64,000 nt of DNA from Lysobacterales bacterium 63-13. Its GTDB lineage: Bacteria; Pseudomonadota; Gammaproteobacteria; Xanthomonadales; Rhodanobacteraceae. A program made the position numbers and the translations under genes. The DNA lies in contig MKWR01000006.1 of the NCBI GenBank assembly GCA_001899855.1, forward strand, positions 198,703 to 262,702. The letters are read 5' to 3'. Below are positions 27,211 to 39,363 of the stretch, piece by piece. Numbering within the stretch: the first letter of the stretch is position 1; every line of letters begins with the position of its first letter. The notes beneath the pieces were generated by a model, which worked only from the letters and a program-made list of their open reading frames with translations, did not search any database and was not told where the DNA came from.

Positions 27211-27231
27211 GATCCGCTTCGGCAGCGGATC
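27211..27231. terminator. Hairpin between the flavin reductase and nuoN
   Basis: GATCCGCT, loop TCGGC, and AGCGGATC form a perfect 8-bp stem between two convergent stop codons. Its stable UUCG-like loop and position suit a bidirectional terminator for the folE2 operon and the nuo operon. Confidence 0.7.
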
Positions 27232-27236
27232 CGCGA

Positions 27237-28691
27237 TCAGACGCCGAATGCGCGATTGCACCAGTCAAACAGCGGGCCCCAGGCGAGGCCGAGCACGACC
27301 AGGGCGAGGCCGTTGAGCGAGATCACCCAGCGCAGTGGCAGATCTGCCGGCAGCGGGACCGCCGCATCGTCGGCCGCCGCGTCGAAGTACATGACTTTGA
27401 CCACGCGCAGGTAGTAGTAGATGCCGATGATGGCGAAGATGATCGCGACAATCGCCAGCCACAGGAAACCGGCGTCGATGGCCGATTTCAACACCAGCAG
27501 CTTGGCAAAGAAACCAAACAGTGGCGGCACGCCGGCCAGGGAGAACATGGAAATGCCCATGATCGCGGCATACCACGGGCTGCGCTGGTTGAGTCCCTTG
27601 AAGTCATCGATCTCCTCGCACTCGAACCCGGCGCGGGCGAGCAAGGCGATGATGCCGAAGGCGACCGTGGCGGTCATCGTGTAGCTGATGATGTAGAACA
27701 TCGCCGCCGAGTAACCCGCGGGCGAGCCGCCGACAAATCCGAGCAGCATGAAACCGATGTGCGAGATCGTCGAGTAGGCGAGCATGCGCTTGAGGTTCGA
27801 CTGCGCGATCGCAAACAGGTTGCCGACCGCCAGCGAGAGCACCGAGAGCAGTGCCAGCATCGGCGTCCAATGCTCGCTCATCGGGCCAAGGCCGCCTTCG
27901 AGCAGGCGGTAGAGCAGCCCGAACGCGGCGACCTTGGCTGCCGATCCGATGAACACGGCGATCGCTGTCGGCGCGCCGTGATAGACATCCGGCAGCCACA
28001 TGTGGAACGGTGCCGCGCCGAGCTTGAAGGCGACGCCGGAAACGATGAAGACCAGGCCGATGGCCAGCCAACCGCGATGCTCGACCTGGTTGACCTGCGC
28101 ACTGATGGCGGCCAGATCGAGCGTGCCGGTGGTCCCGTAGATCATCGACATGCCATACAGCAGCAAGCCGGAAGCCAGCGCGCCGAGCACGAAATACTTG
28201 ATTGCCGCTTCGGCCGAGATTGCCGATTGCCGATTGAGCGCAACCAGGGCATAGGAGGAAAGCGCGAGCAGTTCGAGGCCAAGGTAGGCGGTGACCAGGC
28301 TGCCCGCGGAAACCAGCAGCATCATGCCGATCGTGGCAAAGAGGATCAGCAGGTAGAACTCGCCAAACAGCAGGCTGCGCTCGCGCATGTAGTTGCGCGC
28401 ATAGAACAGGCTCAGCCCGGTGGTGAGCAGGACAAACTGCTTGAGCACGACGCTGATGCCATCGTGCTTGAACATGCCGTTGAACGCGCTGACGCCCTGG
28501 GCGACTTCCGGCGCACCGCGCCAGACGAGGAACGAGGTCACGGCAATGGCTGCGATCGACAGCCAGTGGGTGATGTCGCGCTGGCTCGGCTTGAGGAACA
28601 AGTCGATCAGCAGGATCGCGCAGGTTGCGCCAAGCAGCACCAGCTCGGGCAGGATGGCGAGCAGATCGGCGGGATTGAATTGGATGGTCAT
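27237..28691 (-). CDS. nuoN: NADH-quinone oxidoreductase subunit N
   Basis: The 484-residue antiporter-like subunit of complex I has about fourteen membrane helices. Typical segments are KYFVLGALASGLLLYGMS with its conserved Lys, FKLGAAPFHMWLPDVYHGAP, and NLKRMLAYSTISHIGFMLLG. It is the last gene of the nuo operon, seven bases after nuoM. NuoN is one of the three subunits thought to pump protons when NADH is oxidised by quinone. Confidence 0.97.
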   Translation of the reverse strand: MTIQFNPADLLAILPELVLLGATCAILLIDLFLKPSQRDITHWLSIAAIAVTSFLVWRGAPEVAQGVSAFNGMFKHDGISVVLKQFVLLTTGLSLFYARNYMRERSLLFGEFYLLILFATIGMMLLVSAGSLVTAYLGLELLALSSYALVALNRQSAISAEAAIKYFVLGALASGLLLYGMSMIYGTTGTLDLAAISAQVNQVEHRGWLAIGLVFIVSGVAFKLGAAPFHMWLPDVYHGAPTAIAVFIGSAAKVAAFGLLYRLLEGGLGPMSEHWTPMLALLSVLSLAVGNLFAIAQSNLKRMLAYSTISHIGFMLLGFVGGSPAGYSAAMFYIISYTMTATVAFGIIALLARAGFECEEIDDFKGLNQRSPWYAAIMGISMFSLAGVPPLFGFFAKLLVLKSAIDAGFLWLAIVAIIFAIIGIYYYLRVVKVMYFDAAADDAAVPLPADLPLRWVISLNGLALVVLGLAWGPLFDWCNRAFGV

Positions 28692-28698
28692 CGGATTC

Positions 28699-30219
28699 TC
28701 AGGCCTTGCTCAGCATCAGCGCATTGACGATCTGCAGCACCGAGCTGTCCATCAGGTCGGTCAGCGGCTTCGGGTAGATGCCGAGGGCGAGTACGGCAAC
28801 AGCGAACGATCCGAGCACGATCCATTCACGCGCATCGAGTCTCTTGAACTTGGCAACTTTCGGATTGGTGACTTCACCGAAGATCACGCGCTTGACCAGC
28901 CACAAGGTGTAGGCGGCACCGATGATCAGGGTGAAGGCAGCGACCAGGGCAATGAACGGATTGCTCTGGAACGAGGCCAGGATGACCATGAACTCGCCGA
29001 CGAAACCACTGGTGCCGGGCAGGCCGCAATTGGCCATGGAAAAGAGGATGAAGAAGCCGCCGAACCAGGGCATCACGTTCATGACGCCACCGTATTCGTT
29101 GATCATGCGCGTGTGCAATCGATCGTAGAGCACGCCAATGCAGGCGAACATCGCGCCGGAGACGAAGCCGTGCGAGATCATCTGCACCATCGCACCCTGC
29201 ATGCCGAGGCGCGCCGCATCCGGGTTGGCGTGCTCGCGGACCAGGGCCAGGGTGATGAAGATGCCGAGGGTGACGAAGGCCATGTGCGCGACCGACGAAT
29301 AGGCGACCAGCTTCTTCATGTCGTCCTGGACGAGGGCGACGTAGCCGATGTAGACCACCGCGATCAGGGACATGGCAATGACCACCCAGGCGTATTCCTG
29401 CGAGGCATCCGGGGTGATCGGCAGGGAGAAACGGATGAAACCGTAGCCGCCGACTTTCAGCATGATCGCGGCAAGGATCACCGAACCACCGGTTGGCGCC
29501 TCGACGTGGGCATCCGGCAACCAGGTGTGCACTGGCCACATCGGCACCTTGATGGCGAAGCCGGCAAGGAAGCCGAAGAACAGCCAGGCCTGCTCGGTCG
29601 TGCTGAGCGGCGCGGCGGCAAAGGCGGCCAGCGAGAACTCGCCCGTCTTCATGTGCAGGTAGATCAGCGCGATCAGCATGAAGATCGAGCCGAGGAAGGT
29701 GTAGATGAAGAACTTCAGCGTCGCGTAGACACGACGCGGGCCGCCCCAGACGCCGATGATGATGAACATCGGGATCAGCATGGCCTCGAAGAACACGTAA
29801 AACAGCAATGCATCGGTGGCCGCGAAGATGCCGATCAACATGCCCTCGAGCACGAGCATGGCCGCCATGTACTGCGAAACGCGCTTGTTGATCGGTCCCC
29901 ACGAGCCAATGATGACCAGCACGCTGGTGAACGTGGTGAGGACGATCAGGGCAACCGAGATGCCATCCACGGCCAGGCCGTAATAGGCCTTGAGTCCGCC
30001 GATCCACAGATGCGATTCGGCGAACTGCATGCCGCCGGCGACGGCGTCATAGCCGCTGTAGAGCGGCAGGCTGACGACAAAGGTGAGCAGGGTGACGAGT
30101 ACGCTGAGCCAGCGCGCGACACGCGCATCGCGACCCAGGGCAAGCACGAGGATGGCACCGACAATCGGCAACCAGATCAGAACGCTGAGAAGAGGCCAGT
30201 GAGCCATGGTGTTCGTCAT
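28699..30219 (-). CDS. nuoM: NADH-quinone oxidoreductase subunit M
   Basis: The 506-residue antiporter-like subunit has EAMLIPMFIIIGVWG, FAIKVPMWPVHTWLPDAHVEAPTGGSV and DMKKLVAYSSVAHMAFVTLG, all diagnostic, and about fourteen helices. ATG 30219 was kept over an in-frame ATG at 30207 because a GGGGA stretch lies just upstream. It follows nuoL by 10 bp. It forms the middle pump module of the membrane arm. Confidence 0.97.
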   Translation of the reverse strand: MTNTMAHWPLLSVLIWLPIVGAILVLALGRDARVARWLSVLVTLLTFVVSLPLYSGYDAVAGGMQFAESHLWIGGLKAYYGLAVDGISVALIVLTTFTSVLVIIGSWGPINKRVSQYMAAMLVLEGMLIGIFAATDALLFYVFFEAMLIPMFIIIGVWGGPRRVYATLKFFIYTFLGSIFMLIALIYLHMKTGEFSLAAFAAAPLSTTEQAWLFFGFLAGFAIKVPMWPVHTWLPDAHVEAPTGGSVILAAIMLKVGGYGFIRFSLPITPDASQEYAWVVIAMSLIAVVYIGYVALVQDDMKKLVAYSSVAHMAFVTLGIFITLALVREHANPDAARLGMQGAMVQMISHGFVSGAMFACIGVLYDRLHTRMINEYGGVMNVMPWFGGFFILFSMANCGLPGTSGFVGEFMVILASFQSNPFIALVAAFTLIIGAAYTLWLVKRVIFGEVTNPKVAKFKRLDAREWIVLGSFAVAVLALGIYPKPLTDLMDSSVLQIVNALMLSKA

Positions 30220-30229
30220 TCCCCGTCGA

Positions 30230-32275
30230 TCAGGCAGCGATGCGCGTCAATACCCACCATGATCCGCCGAGCAGCAGGATCAGGCCGAGGATCATCGCGA
30301 ATGCATAGTGGTAGAGATAGCCGGACTGCAGCCGGCGCAGCAGCGCCGAAGCCTGGTCGATGAGGCTGGCCGAGCCATTGATCGCGCCATCGATCAGCGC
30401 CGCATCGCTGCCGCGCCAGAGGCCACGGCCAAAACGGATGCCGCCGCGCGCGAAGACCGCCTGGTAGATGTTGTCGAACCAGTATTTGTTGACCAGCGCC
30501 GTATGCAGCGGGCGCAGGGCGTTCTCGGCCTTGTCGGCGATACGCGGATTGAACAGCCAGATCCAGGTGGCGACGATGAAGCCGGCCAGCGCGATCCAGA
30601 ACGGCGGCTGGGTGAATCCATGCACGGTCATCGCCAGCGCGCCGTGGAATTCGCGGCCCAATTCACCGAGCACGTCGTTTGCCTCGCGCACGAAGATGGC
30701 ATTGCCGAAATAGTCGCCGAACAGCATCGGGCCGATGGTCAGGAAGCCGATCACGACCGAGGGGATCGCCAGCAGCACCAGCGGCACCATCACCACCCAC
30801 GGTGATTCATGCGGCGCATGGGCAAGCTCGCCCGGGCCGTAGTGGATGTGGTCATCGTGGCCATGGTGCTGCTTGACCGGGACGACGGCAAAGCGTTCCT
30901 TGCCGTGGAAGGTCATGTAGAGCAGACGGAAGCTGTACAACGCGGTGATGAAGACACCGGCAAGTACGCAGAAATAGGCGTAGCCGGCACCGAGCCGATG
31001 CGATTCTCCGACCGCCTCGATGATCGCGTCCTTGGAGAAGAATCCGGCAAATCCCGGCGCGCCGGCGAGGGCCAGCGAGCCGATCCACATCGTGATCCAG
31101 GTGATCGGCATGTACTTGCGCAGGCCGCCCATGTGGCGCATGTCCTGCTCATGGTGCATGGCGATGATCACCGAACCCGCGCCGAGGAACAGCAGGGCCT
31201 TGAAGAAGGCATGCGTCATCAGGTGGAACACGCCGGCCGAATACGCCGAGACGCCAAGGGCGACGGTCATGTAACCGAGCTGGGAAAGGGTCGAATAGGC
31301 GACGACGCGCTTGATGTCGTTCTGCACGACACCGATCAGGCCGGTGAACAAGGCCGTGGTCGCGCCAATCACCAAGACGAAGGTCAGCGCGGTTTCGCTC
31401 AGCTCGAAAAGCGGCGACATGCGCGCGACCATGAAGATGCCGGCGGTGACCATGGTTGCCGCGTGGATCAGGGCCGAAATCGGCGTCGGGCCTTCCATCG
31501 AGTCGGGCAACCACACGTGCAGCGGCACCTGCGCCGACTTGCCCATGGCGCCGATGAACAGGCAGATGCAGACGATCGTCGCCACCTGCCAGGGATGACC
31601 GGCGATCAGTTCGACCGAGCGCGAGGCCATGTCCAGCGAAGGATCCTGCGCATGCGCGAAAACCGCGGCGTAATCGAGAGAACCGCCAAACCACAGCAGC
31701 ACGCCGGCGATGCCGAGGATGAAACCGAAATCACCAACGCGATTGACCAGGAAGGCCTTCATGTTGGCGAAGATCGCGGTCGGGCGCTTGTACCAGAAGC
31801 CGATCAGCAGGTAGGAGACCAGGCCGACCGCTTCCCAGCCGAAGAACAGCTGCAGGAAGTTGTTGCTCATCACCAGCATCAGCATCGAGAAGGTGAACAG
31901 CGCGATATAGCTGAAGAAGCGCTCGTAGCCATCATCCTCGGCCATGTAGCCGATCGTGTAGACATGCACCATCAGCGAGACAAAGGTGACCACCACCATC
32001 ATCATCGCGGTCAGGCGGTCGATCAGGAAACCGACGTGGGCACTCGTGCTGCCGACCTCGAACCAGGTGTAGATGTTCTGGTTGAATACCTCGGCACCGC
32101 CCCAGACCAGTTTGTAGAGCACGAGGATCGACAAGGCGCAGCTTAGACCGACGCCGGCAATGGTGACGCTGTGCGAGGCAACGCGGCCGATGCGCTTGCC
32201 GAACAAGCCGGCAACCAGCGCGCCAAACAGCGGCGCGAGGACGATCGTCAGCAGGATGGATTTGTCGAGCATCAT
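30230..32275 (-). CDS. nuoL: NADH-quinone oxidoreductase subunit L
   Basis: The roughly 681-residue distal pump subunit has GWEAVGLVSYLLIGFWY, KSAQVPLHVWLPDSMEGPTPISALIHAATMV and DIKRVVAYSTLSQLGYM, with about sixteen helices and the long lateral C-terminal helix expected of NuoL. A loop near residue 480 carries a His-rich patch (KQHHGHDDHIHYG), which is a local peculiarity. The start is one of two adjacent ATG codons (32275 or 32272), three bases after the nuoK stop. Confidence 0.97.
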   Translation of the reverse strand: MMLDKSILLTIVLAPLFGALVAGLFGKRIGRVASHSVTIAGVGLSCALSILVLYKLVWGGAEVFNQNIYTWFEVGSTSAHVGFLIDRLTAMMMVVVTFVSLMVHVYTIGYMAEDDGYERFFSYIALFTFSMLMLVMSNNFLQLFFGWEAVGLVSYLLIGFWYKRPTAIFANMKAFLVNRVGDFGFILGIAGVLLWFGGSLDYAAVFAHAQDPSLDMASRSVELIAGHPWQVATIVCICLFIGAMGKSAQVPLHVWLPDSMEGPTPISALIHAATMVTAGIFMVARMSPLFELSETALTFVLVIGATTALFTGLIGVVQNDIKRVVAYSTLSQLGYMTVALGVSAYSAGVFHLMTHAFFKALLFLGAGSVIIAMHHEQDMRHMGGLRKYMPITWITMWIGSLALAGAPGFAGFFSKDAIIEAVGESHRLGAGYAYFCVLAGVFITALYSFRLLYMTFHGKERFAVVPVKQHHGHDDHIHYGPGELAHAPHESPWVVMVPLVLLAIPSVVIGFLTIGPMLFGDYFGNAIFVREANDVLGELGREFHGALAMTVHGFTQPPFWIALAGFIVATWIWLFNPRIADKAENALRPLHTALVNKYWFDNIYQAVFARGGIRFGRGLWRGSDAALIDGAINGSASLIDQASALLRRLQSGYLYHYAFAMILGLILLLGGSWWVLTRIAA

Positions 32276-32278
32276 CAA

Positions 32279-32584
32279 TCAACCCTTGAGCTTGTCGATG
32301 TCGGTCACGTCAATCGTCGCGCGATTGCGGAACAGGACGACGAGGATGGCCAGGCCGATCGCGGCCTCGGCGGCAGCCACGGTCAGGATGAAGAAGACGA
32401 AAACCTGACCGGACGGATCGCCGAGGTAGCGCGAAAAGGCGATGAAATTCGTGTTCACCGCGAGCAGCAGCAGCTCGATGCACATCAGCAGAACGATCAC
32501 GTTCTTGCGATTGATGAAGAACCCGGCCACGGCGATGCACAAAAGCACCGCAGCCAAGGTCAGGAAATGCGCGAGGGTGATCAT
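32279..32584 (-). CDS. nuoK: NADH-quinone oxidoreductase subunit K
   Basis: The 101-residue subunit has three helices and the conserved ECL-type segment [20 protein letters not shown] with membrane glutamates used in proton transfer (also [13 protein letters not shown]). The length is standard. It overlaps nuoJ by 4 bp and is followed at once by nuoL. Confidence 0.97.
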   Translation of the reverse strand: MITLAHFLTLAAVLLCIAVAGFFINRKNVIVLLMCIELLLLAVNTNFIAFSRYLGDPSGQVFVFFILTVAAAEAAIGLAILVVLFRNRATIDVTDIDKLKG

Positions 32585-33195
32585 GGCGCCGCCTCCCCTT
32601 TCTTCTCCGCAGCCATCTTCACCAGGCGGACGCGATCCTCGCGCTTGACCATGACCTGGCGCGAGGGGTTCTGCAGCTTGGTGTGGCTGCGCTTGCGCTC
32701 GTTCAGGGTGACCGCGGCAATCAGGCCGACGGTGAGGATCAGCGCGGCAATCTCGAAGGGCAGGATGAAATCACGGAACAACGTATAGCCGAGCCATTCC
32801 AGGTTAGACATGCCGGCGAGCATGGCTGGATCCTCGCTTGGCGGCGTCTGCAAGGTGCGCACGCCGATCATCATCAGCATCTCCACCAGCATGACCACGG
32901 CAACGAGCACGCCGACCGGCAGGAAGCGCACGAAGCCTTCACGCAAGGGTGCAAAGTCGACATCCAGCATCATCACCACGAACAGGAACAGCACCATGAC
33001 CGCGCCGACATAGACCAGGGCAAGGGCGACGCCGAGGAATTCAGCCTGGGCGAGCAACCAGACGCAGGCCATCGAGAAAAAGGTCAGGACCAGGCACAAC
33101 GCGGCCACGACCGAATTCTTCACGCTGATCACGGACAGCGCCGCGACGACGGCGACCGTGCCGAAAAAATAGAAGCAGAGCAGTTCAAATGTCAT
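32581..33195 (-). CDS. nuoJ: NADH-quinone oxidoreductase subunit J
   Basis: The 204-residue membrane subunit has five hydrophobic helices, with [31 protein letters not shown] as the conserved core. The C-terminal tail of about 35 residues is charged and cytoplasmic ([13 protein letters not shown] onwards). It couples the quinone site to the pump modules. It lies 18 bp after nuoI. Confidence 0.96.
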   Translation of the reverse strand: MTFELLCFYFFGTVAVVAALSVISVKNSVVAALCLVLTFFSMACVWLLAQAEFLGVALALVYVGAVMVLFLFVVMMLDVDFAPLREGFVRFLPVGVLVAVVMLVEMLMMIGVRTLQTPPSEDPAMLAGMSNLEWLGYTLFRDFILPFEIAALILTVGLIAAVTLNERKRSHTKLQNPSRQVMVKREDRVRLVKMAAEKKGEAAP

Positions 33196-33213
33196 CGGAT
33201 TCTCCGTGTCTGC

Positions 33214-33702
33214 TCATCGGAATGCCGCGTCCTGGGCACGCGCCGCGGCGATTTCGCCTTCGTAGCGGTCGCCAATCGCCAGCAACTGGATCTTGTTGAC
33301 CACGTTCTGGCCGCGCTTCTCGAAATGGTATTCGTGCAGGTGCGTCTCGACGATGGAATCGACCGGGCAGGATTCCTCGCAGAAGCCGCAGAAGATGCAC
33401 TTGAACAGGTCGATTTCGTAGCGCGTCGTGCGCCGCGTGCCGTCACTGCGCATTTCCGAATCGATGGTGATGGCCAGCGCCGGGCACACCGCCTCGCACA
33501 GCTTGCAGGCGATGCAACGCTCCTCGCCGTTGGGGTAGCGACGCAGCGCATGCAGGCCGCGGAAACGATTCGACTTCGGAATGTGTTCTTCCGGATAGCG
33601 CATCGTGTACTTCGGCTTGAACATGTAACGCATGGTCAGCCACATGCCGGCCAGCAGCTCGAGCAGGAGCAGACTTTTCAGGTAGTTGAAGACTCTATTC
33701 AT
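33214..33702 (-). CDS. nuoI: NADH-quinone oxidoreductase subunit I (two 4Fe-4S clusters)
   Basis: The 162-residue ferredoxin-like subunit has the paired motifs [12 protein letters not shown] and [12 protein letters not shown], which bind clusters N6a and N6b. An amphipathic N-terminus holds it to the membrane arm. It carries electrons from NuoG towards NuoB. The length agrees with other proteobacterial NuoI. It follows nuoH by 25 bp. Confidence 0.97.
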   Translation of the reverse strand: MNRVFNYLKSLLLLELLAGMWLTMRYMFKPKYTMRYPEEHIPKSNRFRGLHALRRYPNGEERCIACKLCEAVCPALAITIDSEMRSDGTRRTTRYEIDLFKCIFCGFCEESCPVDSIVETHLHEYHFEKRGQNVVNKIQLLAIGDRYEGEIAAARAQDAAFR

Positions 33703-33727
33703 GGCTGTTGTGTATGTCCTGGCTCGC

Positions 33728-34798
33728 TCATGCGCCGATCGTGACGAGGCCGAAATACTTCAGGCAGGCGGCGACAACCACCCAGACGATCGTGATCGGA
33801 ATGAACACCTTCCAGCCCAGGCGCATGATCTGGTCATAGCGGTAGCGCGGGAACGTGGCGCGGAACCACAGGTAGAAGAACGAGAACAGGAAGGCCTTGA
33901 TGAAGGTCCACTGCCAGCCGCCCTTCCAGATCCAGTCGACCCATGCCACATCGGCAGTGATCCACCCCTGCAGCGGGCTCAACCAGCCGCCCATGAACAG
34001 CACGGTGGCGAGAAACGCGATGAGGATCATGTTCGCGTATTCGGCGAGGAAGAAGATCGCGAACGCGGAACCCGAATACTCGACATGGAAACCGGCAACG
34101 ATTTCCGATTCGCCCTCGGCCATGTCGAACGGCGCGCGGTTGGTTTCGGCGACACCGGAAATGAAATAGATGACGAACATCGGCAGCAGCGGCAGCCAGT
34201 ACCAGTCAAGGAAACCCTTGCTGCCGGCCTGGGCCATGACGATCTCGGTCAGGTTGAGGCTGCCGGTCATGATCATCACGCTGACCAGGGCGAAGCCCAT
34301 CGGGATCTCGTAGGAGATGGTCTGTGCCGCCGCACGCATGGCACCGAGCATCGCGTAGCGCGAGTTCGACGACCAGCCGGCGAGGATGATGCCGTAGACG
34401 CCCAGCGAGGTCAGCGCCAGCAACAGCAGCAGGCCGACGTTGACATCCGCCAGCACCAGGCCGGCATCGAACGGAACCAGTGACCAGGCCGCAAACGATG
34501 GCACCAGGGCGATCAGCGGAGCCAGCACGAACAGGAACTTGTTCGCCGAGCTGGGCTGGATGATTTCCTTGAAGAGCAGCTTGAAGACATCCGCAAAAGC
34601 CTGCAGCAAGCCGAACGGGCCGATCTGGTTCGGCCCCATGCGCACGTGCATCCAGCCGATGACCTTGCGTTCCCAGTAGACGAACATCGCCACCGCGATG
34701 ATCACCGGAACCGCGATCACCAGGATCTTCAGCACCACCCAGGCGACGAGGCCGGTGTTGCCGTATGCCAGCAGCGATTCGCGCATCGCATCGATCAT
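33728..34798 (-). CDS. nuoH: NADH-quinone oxidoreductase subunit H
   Basis: The 356-residue membrane subunit helps form the quinone chamber. [27 protein letters not shown] and [26 protein letters not shown] are diagnostic; the Glu-rich loop lies near the quinone tunnel. ATG 34798 was chosen from homology and from the 4-bp overlap with the nuoG stop. Confidence 0.97.
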   Translation of the reverse strand: MIDAMRESLLAYGNTGLVAWVVLKILVIAVPVIIAVAMFVYWERKVIGWMHVRMGPNQIGPFGLLQAFADVFKLLFKEIIQPSSANKFLFVLAPLIALVPSFAAWSLVPFDAGLVLADVNVGLLLLLALTSLGVYGIILAGWSSNSRYAMLGAMRAAAQTISYEIPMGFALVSVMIMTGSLNLTEIVMAQAGSKGFLDWYWLPLLPMFVIYFISGVAETNRAPFDMAEGESEIVAGFHVEYSGSAFAIFFLAEYANMILIAFLATVLFMGGWLSPLQGWITADVAWVDWIWKGGWQWTFIKAFLFSFFYLWFRATFPRYRYDQIMRLGWKVFIPITIVWVVVAACLKYFGLVTIGA

Positions 34799-37140
34799 GC
34801 TGAAGCCCTCGCGATCTTCAAGGCCGAGCCATTGGCCGGGAGCGCGGCAACCGCCGCGTAACCGGCCTCGATCCACGCCGCGCCAACGGGAACAGCCGCA
34901 TCAACCTGCACATCAAGCAACGTGGTCTCGACATGGGCCTTGTCGCCCTGCCCCAGACCAAGCCTGGCGGCATCGGCGGGGTTCAGGGAAACCCGCGCGC
35001 CGCAGGTCAGCGGATGCGCGTTGAGTGCAGGCGAACGTCGCAGCACGGCGTCGCCGCGATAGATGGCGGTGGTGGCAATGCGCTCGAATGCGCCCGTGGC
35101 GGTGCTTGCCGGCGTCCGCGCGCCCGGTTCACGCGCCGTCGTCGAGGCCTTGGTCATCTGCGCACGCACTTCGCCGATCTCGGTGAAGCCGAAGCCGTCG
35201 AGGGCAAGCGCGGAGCCAAGTGCGCGCAGCACCTTCCAGCCCGGACGCGCCTCCGCCGGTGCCTTGGCACCCGCGGCGAGGCTCTGCACGATGCCATCGA
35301 CATTCGTGTAGCTCGCCTCGATTTCCGGCGGCAGGCCTATCGGCAATACCGCATGGGCCTTGCTGCGCACGCCGCTGCACGCGTACGCACCGATGTAGAG
35401 ATAGAAATCCGTGCTGCTGCGCGCCTGATCGAAAGCAGCAGGCATGGCAAAGTCAGCCGAGCCGGCGTGATAGACGATCAGCGTCTTCGGCGGCTTGGCG
35501 AGCATCTGCGCGGCATTGCTTCCATCCTGCAGCGGTGCAACGCCGGCATCGGCGAGACCGATCGCGTTGGCACCCGAGGGAACCTCGTTGCAGGCCGAGC
35601 CGGTGGCACGCGCGATGAATTTCGCCGCGGCACGCAACCAGGCCGCATCGGCATGCTGCACGGCGGACTCGCCAAGAATCACTACCGAGGCGCTGGCATC
35701 GGTCAACTGGCTGATAAGCGCCTTGGCCGAATCACTGCTCGCGACCTTGGCCAACTCGGCGGCCAGGCTCGAGGATGCCGGCAGCTTTCCGGTTTCGTTG
35801 GCGGCGCGGGCAAGGCCGAGGACGACTTCGACCATGGCTGCCGGGGCAACGATCTGCTTGCCGGCAAGCGCGAAGTTGAAATCGAAGTCCAGCGGATTGA
35901 TGACATGCACCTTGGCCCCGGCATTGACCGCCTTGCGCAGGCGATGGTTGAGCAGGGGCATCTCGTGACGCGGGTTGCAGCCGATGAGGAGGATCGCCGT
36001 GGCCTTTTCGAGATCGGCAACCGGCATCTCGAACGCACTGGCGTGGGGTGCGTCGGAGAGATCGAGCTGGCGCAGGCGATGGTCGATCGCATCGCTGCCG
36101 AGTCCGCGCACGAGCCTGGCCAGCAGGTGGCCCTCCTCGTTCGAGGTCAGCGGCGCCACCAGGGCACCGAGATCCGCACCCGAGCTGCGCAGCCGCTCGG
36201 CGACAAAGGCAAGGGCCTCGGTCCAACTGGTCTCGACCAGCTCGCCGTTCTTGCGGATCATCGGCATCGTTGCGCGATCTTCCGCATACAGGCCTTCATG
36301 ACTGTAGCGATCGCGATCGGACAACCAGCATTCGTTGATCGCCTCGTTGTCGCGCGGCACCGTGCGCAGCACTTCGCCGCGGCGCGTGTGCAGCCACAGG
36401 TTCGAGCCGAGCGCATCGTGATAGCCGATTGATTCGCGGGCAATCAACTCCCAGGCGCGGGCGCGGAAACGGAACGGCTTGTTGGTCAGCGCGCCAACCG
36501 GGCAGACATCGATCACGTTGCCCGACAATTCGCTCATCAAGGGCTGGCCGACATAGGTGCCGATCTGCAGGCGCTCGCCACGCTCCATGCCGCCAAGTTC
36601 GTAGGTGCCGGCCACTTCGGCCATGACCCGGATGCAGCGCGTGCAATGGATGCAGCGGGTCATCTCGGTTTCAACCAGCGGGCCGAGATCCTCGTCGGCC
36701 ACGACGCGCTTGCGTTCGACGAAACGGCTGACGGAACGGCCAAATCCAAGCGACAGATCCTGCAACTCGCATTCGCCACCCTGGTCGCACACGGGGCAAT
36801 CCAGCGGATGGTTGATGAGCAGGAATTCCATCGCATTGCGCTGCGCCGACAGCGCGCGCTGTGACTGTGTGAAGACCTTCATGCCATCGGCAACCGGGGT
36901 CGCGCACGAGGGCTGCGGCTTCGGCATCGGCCGGCCACCCATCTCGACCTCGACCATGCACATGCGGCAATTGGCGGCGATGGGCAGTTTTTCGTGGTAG
37001 CAGAAGCGCGGGATCGCCACGCCGATGCGATCGGCGGCCTGGATGATCATCGAGCCCTTCGGCGCAAACACCTGCGTGCCGTCAATCTCGATCGAGACGT
37101 GATCGGGCGGTGCGCTCGGAGTCACCGGCTGCGCGCTCAT
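34795..37140 (-). CDS. nuoG: NADH-quinone oxidoreductase subunit G
   Basis: The 781-residue Fe-S subunit starts with a 2Fe-2S domain ([15 protein letters not shown]), continues with [18 protein letters not shown] (cluster N5 region) and [11 protein letters not shown] (N4), and then a molybdopterin-oxidoreductase-like body without a cofactor role ([10 protein letters not shown]). It passes electrons from NuoE/F to NuoI. ATG 37140 has AGGAG upstream. The 112-bp leader towards nuoF holds one pair of GGGATT-type repeats. Confidence 0.95.
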   Translation of the reverse strand: MSAQPVTPSAPPDHVSIEIDGTQVFAPKGSMIIQAADRIGVAIPRFCYHEKLPIAANCRMCMVEVEMGGRPMPKPQPSCATPVADGMKVFTQSQRALSAQRNAMEFLLINHPLDCPVCDQGGECELQDLSLGFGRSVSRFVERKRVVADEDLGPLVETEMTRCIHCTRCIRVMAEVAGTYELGGMERGERLQIGTYVGQPLMSELSGNVIDVCPVGALTNKPFRFRARAWELIARESIGYHDALGSNLWLHTRRGEVLRTVPRDNEAINECWLSDRDRYSHEGLYAEDRATMPMIRKNGELVETSWTEALAFVAERLRSSGADLGALVAPLTSNEEGHLLARLVRGLGSDAIDHRLRQLDLSDAPHASAFEMPVADLEKATAILLIGCNPRHEMPLLNHRLRKAVNAGAKVHVINPLDFDFNFALAGKQIVAPAAMVEVVLGLARAANETGKLPASSSLAAELAKVASSDSAKALISQLTDASASVVILGESAVQHADAAWLRAAAKFIARATGSACNEVPSGANAIGLADAGVAPLQDGSNAAQMLAKPPKTLIVYHAGSADFAMPAAFDQARSSTDFYLYIGAYACSGVRSKAHAVLPIGLPPEIEASYTNVDGIVQSLAAGAKAPAEARPGWKVLRALGSALALDGFGFTEIGEVRAQMTKASTTAREPGARTPASTATGAFERIATTAIYRGDAVLRRSPALNAHPLTCGARVSLNPADAARLGLGQGDKAHVETTLLDVQVDAAVPVGAAWIEAGYAAVAALPANGSALKIARASA

Positions 37141-37159
37141 GCTTGGGCTCCTGTCTGAG

Positions 37160-37230
37160 CCGGGATTCGGCAAGACTGGGACTTGCGGCTTTGTTCTACC
37201 GATTCCCTATTCCCCATTCCCCATTCCCGG
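37160..37230. repeat. GGGATT/GGGAAT-type inverted repeat pair in the nuoF-nuoG spacer
   Basis: CGGGATTCGG near 37161 faces a run of ATTCCC-type units at 37201-37230. In RNA the two could fold on each other. The same family of short units occurs at 39221-39360 and 50955-51138, always in opposite orientation on the two sides. Confidence 0.7.
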
Positions 37231-37252
37231 TCTGCAACTGCAGTAAGCAAAG

Positions 37253-38566
<1,314 letters not shown>

Positions 38567-38663
38567 TACGGTCTCTTCGTCTTCTGGTCTGGAAGCGGTT
38601 TCAATCGCGCGGCACCTTGCATACACGGCAAGGGCATCGCGGCTGCAGCCGCTTCTCGTGGGT

Positions 38664-39191
38664 CTATTTCAGTTCATCGAGGATCTTGTCGAGCTTGGCG
38701 ATATCGAGGTGCTCGTGATAGTGGCCGTTGACCACCATCATTGGCGCACCACAGCAGGCAGCCAGGCATTCTTCCTCGCGTTTGAGGTAGATGCGGCCAT
38801 CTTCCGTGCTTCCGCCCAGCGGCGTGCCGAGCTTCTTCTCGCAATGGCGCACGAGATCCTCGGCACCATTGAGCCAGCAGGAAATGTTCGTGCAGATCGC
38901 GACGTTGTTGCGACCGACCGGCCTGGTCTCGAACATCGAATAGAAACTGGCGACCTCGAATGCCCACACCTGCGGCAAATCGAGGTAGCGCGCCACCGCG
39001 ACGATCAGCTCATCGGTGAGGAACCCGCCATTCTGCTCCTGCGTCGCGAACAAGCCCTGGATCAGCGCCGAACGCTTGCGATCCGGCGGAAACTTGGCCA
39101 CCCACGCATCGATGTGTTCGCGCGTGTGCGCCGTCAGCAACGCCAACGGATCAACATCCTTGACCTGGTTGTAGGTGCCGGTGGCTTTCAT
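38664..39191 (-). CDS. nuoE: NADH-quinone oxidoreductase subunit E (2Fe-2S)
   Basis: The 175-residue thioredoxin-like subunit binds the 2Fe-2S cluster N1a with the cysteines in CTNISCWL and ECLAACCGAP. YLDLPQVWAFEVASFYSMF is typical. It pairs with NuoF. The ribosome binding site is weak, and the 172-bp spacer to nuoD carries GGGATT-type repeats, which is unusually long for this operon. Confidence 0.96.
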   Translation of the reverse strand: MKATGTYNQVKDVDPLALLTAHTREHIDAWVAKFPPDRKRSALIQGLFATQEQNGGFLTDELIVAVARYLDLPQVWAFEVASFYSMFETRPVGRNNVAICTNISCWLNGAEDLVRHCEKKLGTPLGGSTEDGRIYLKREEECLAACCGAPMMVVNGHYHEHLDIAKLDKILDELK

Positions 39192-39220
39192 GGCTTTACT
39201 GTCGGAAATGGAGTAATGGC

Positions 39221-39360
39221 TGGGATTCGGGATTGGGGATACGGGATTCGAAAAAGCGACACTCCGCGATCCGAGAGCTCTTCGTATAGTCGACACAGAA
39301 CAGCCGCAAATTGCTTCGATGCGGCATTGACGAATCCCGAATCCCGAATTTCGAATCCCC
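39221..39360. repeat. Paired GGGATT arrays in the nuoD-nuoE spacer
   Basis: A run of GGGATTC/GGGATTG units at 39221-39250 faces a run of GAATCCC units at 39331-39360. They are inverted relative to each other, so the nuo transcript can form a long imperfect stem between nuoD and nuoE. Similar runs lie in the nuoF-nuoG and dksA-glmM spacers. Confidence 0.8.
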
Positions 39361-39363
39361 GCT

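Noticed and set aside
28420-33744. Several long plus-strand open frames opposite nuoJ, nuoL and nuoM
   Set aside because: Their Gln/Asp/His/Arg-rich translations mirror hydrophobic membrane helices on the other strand.
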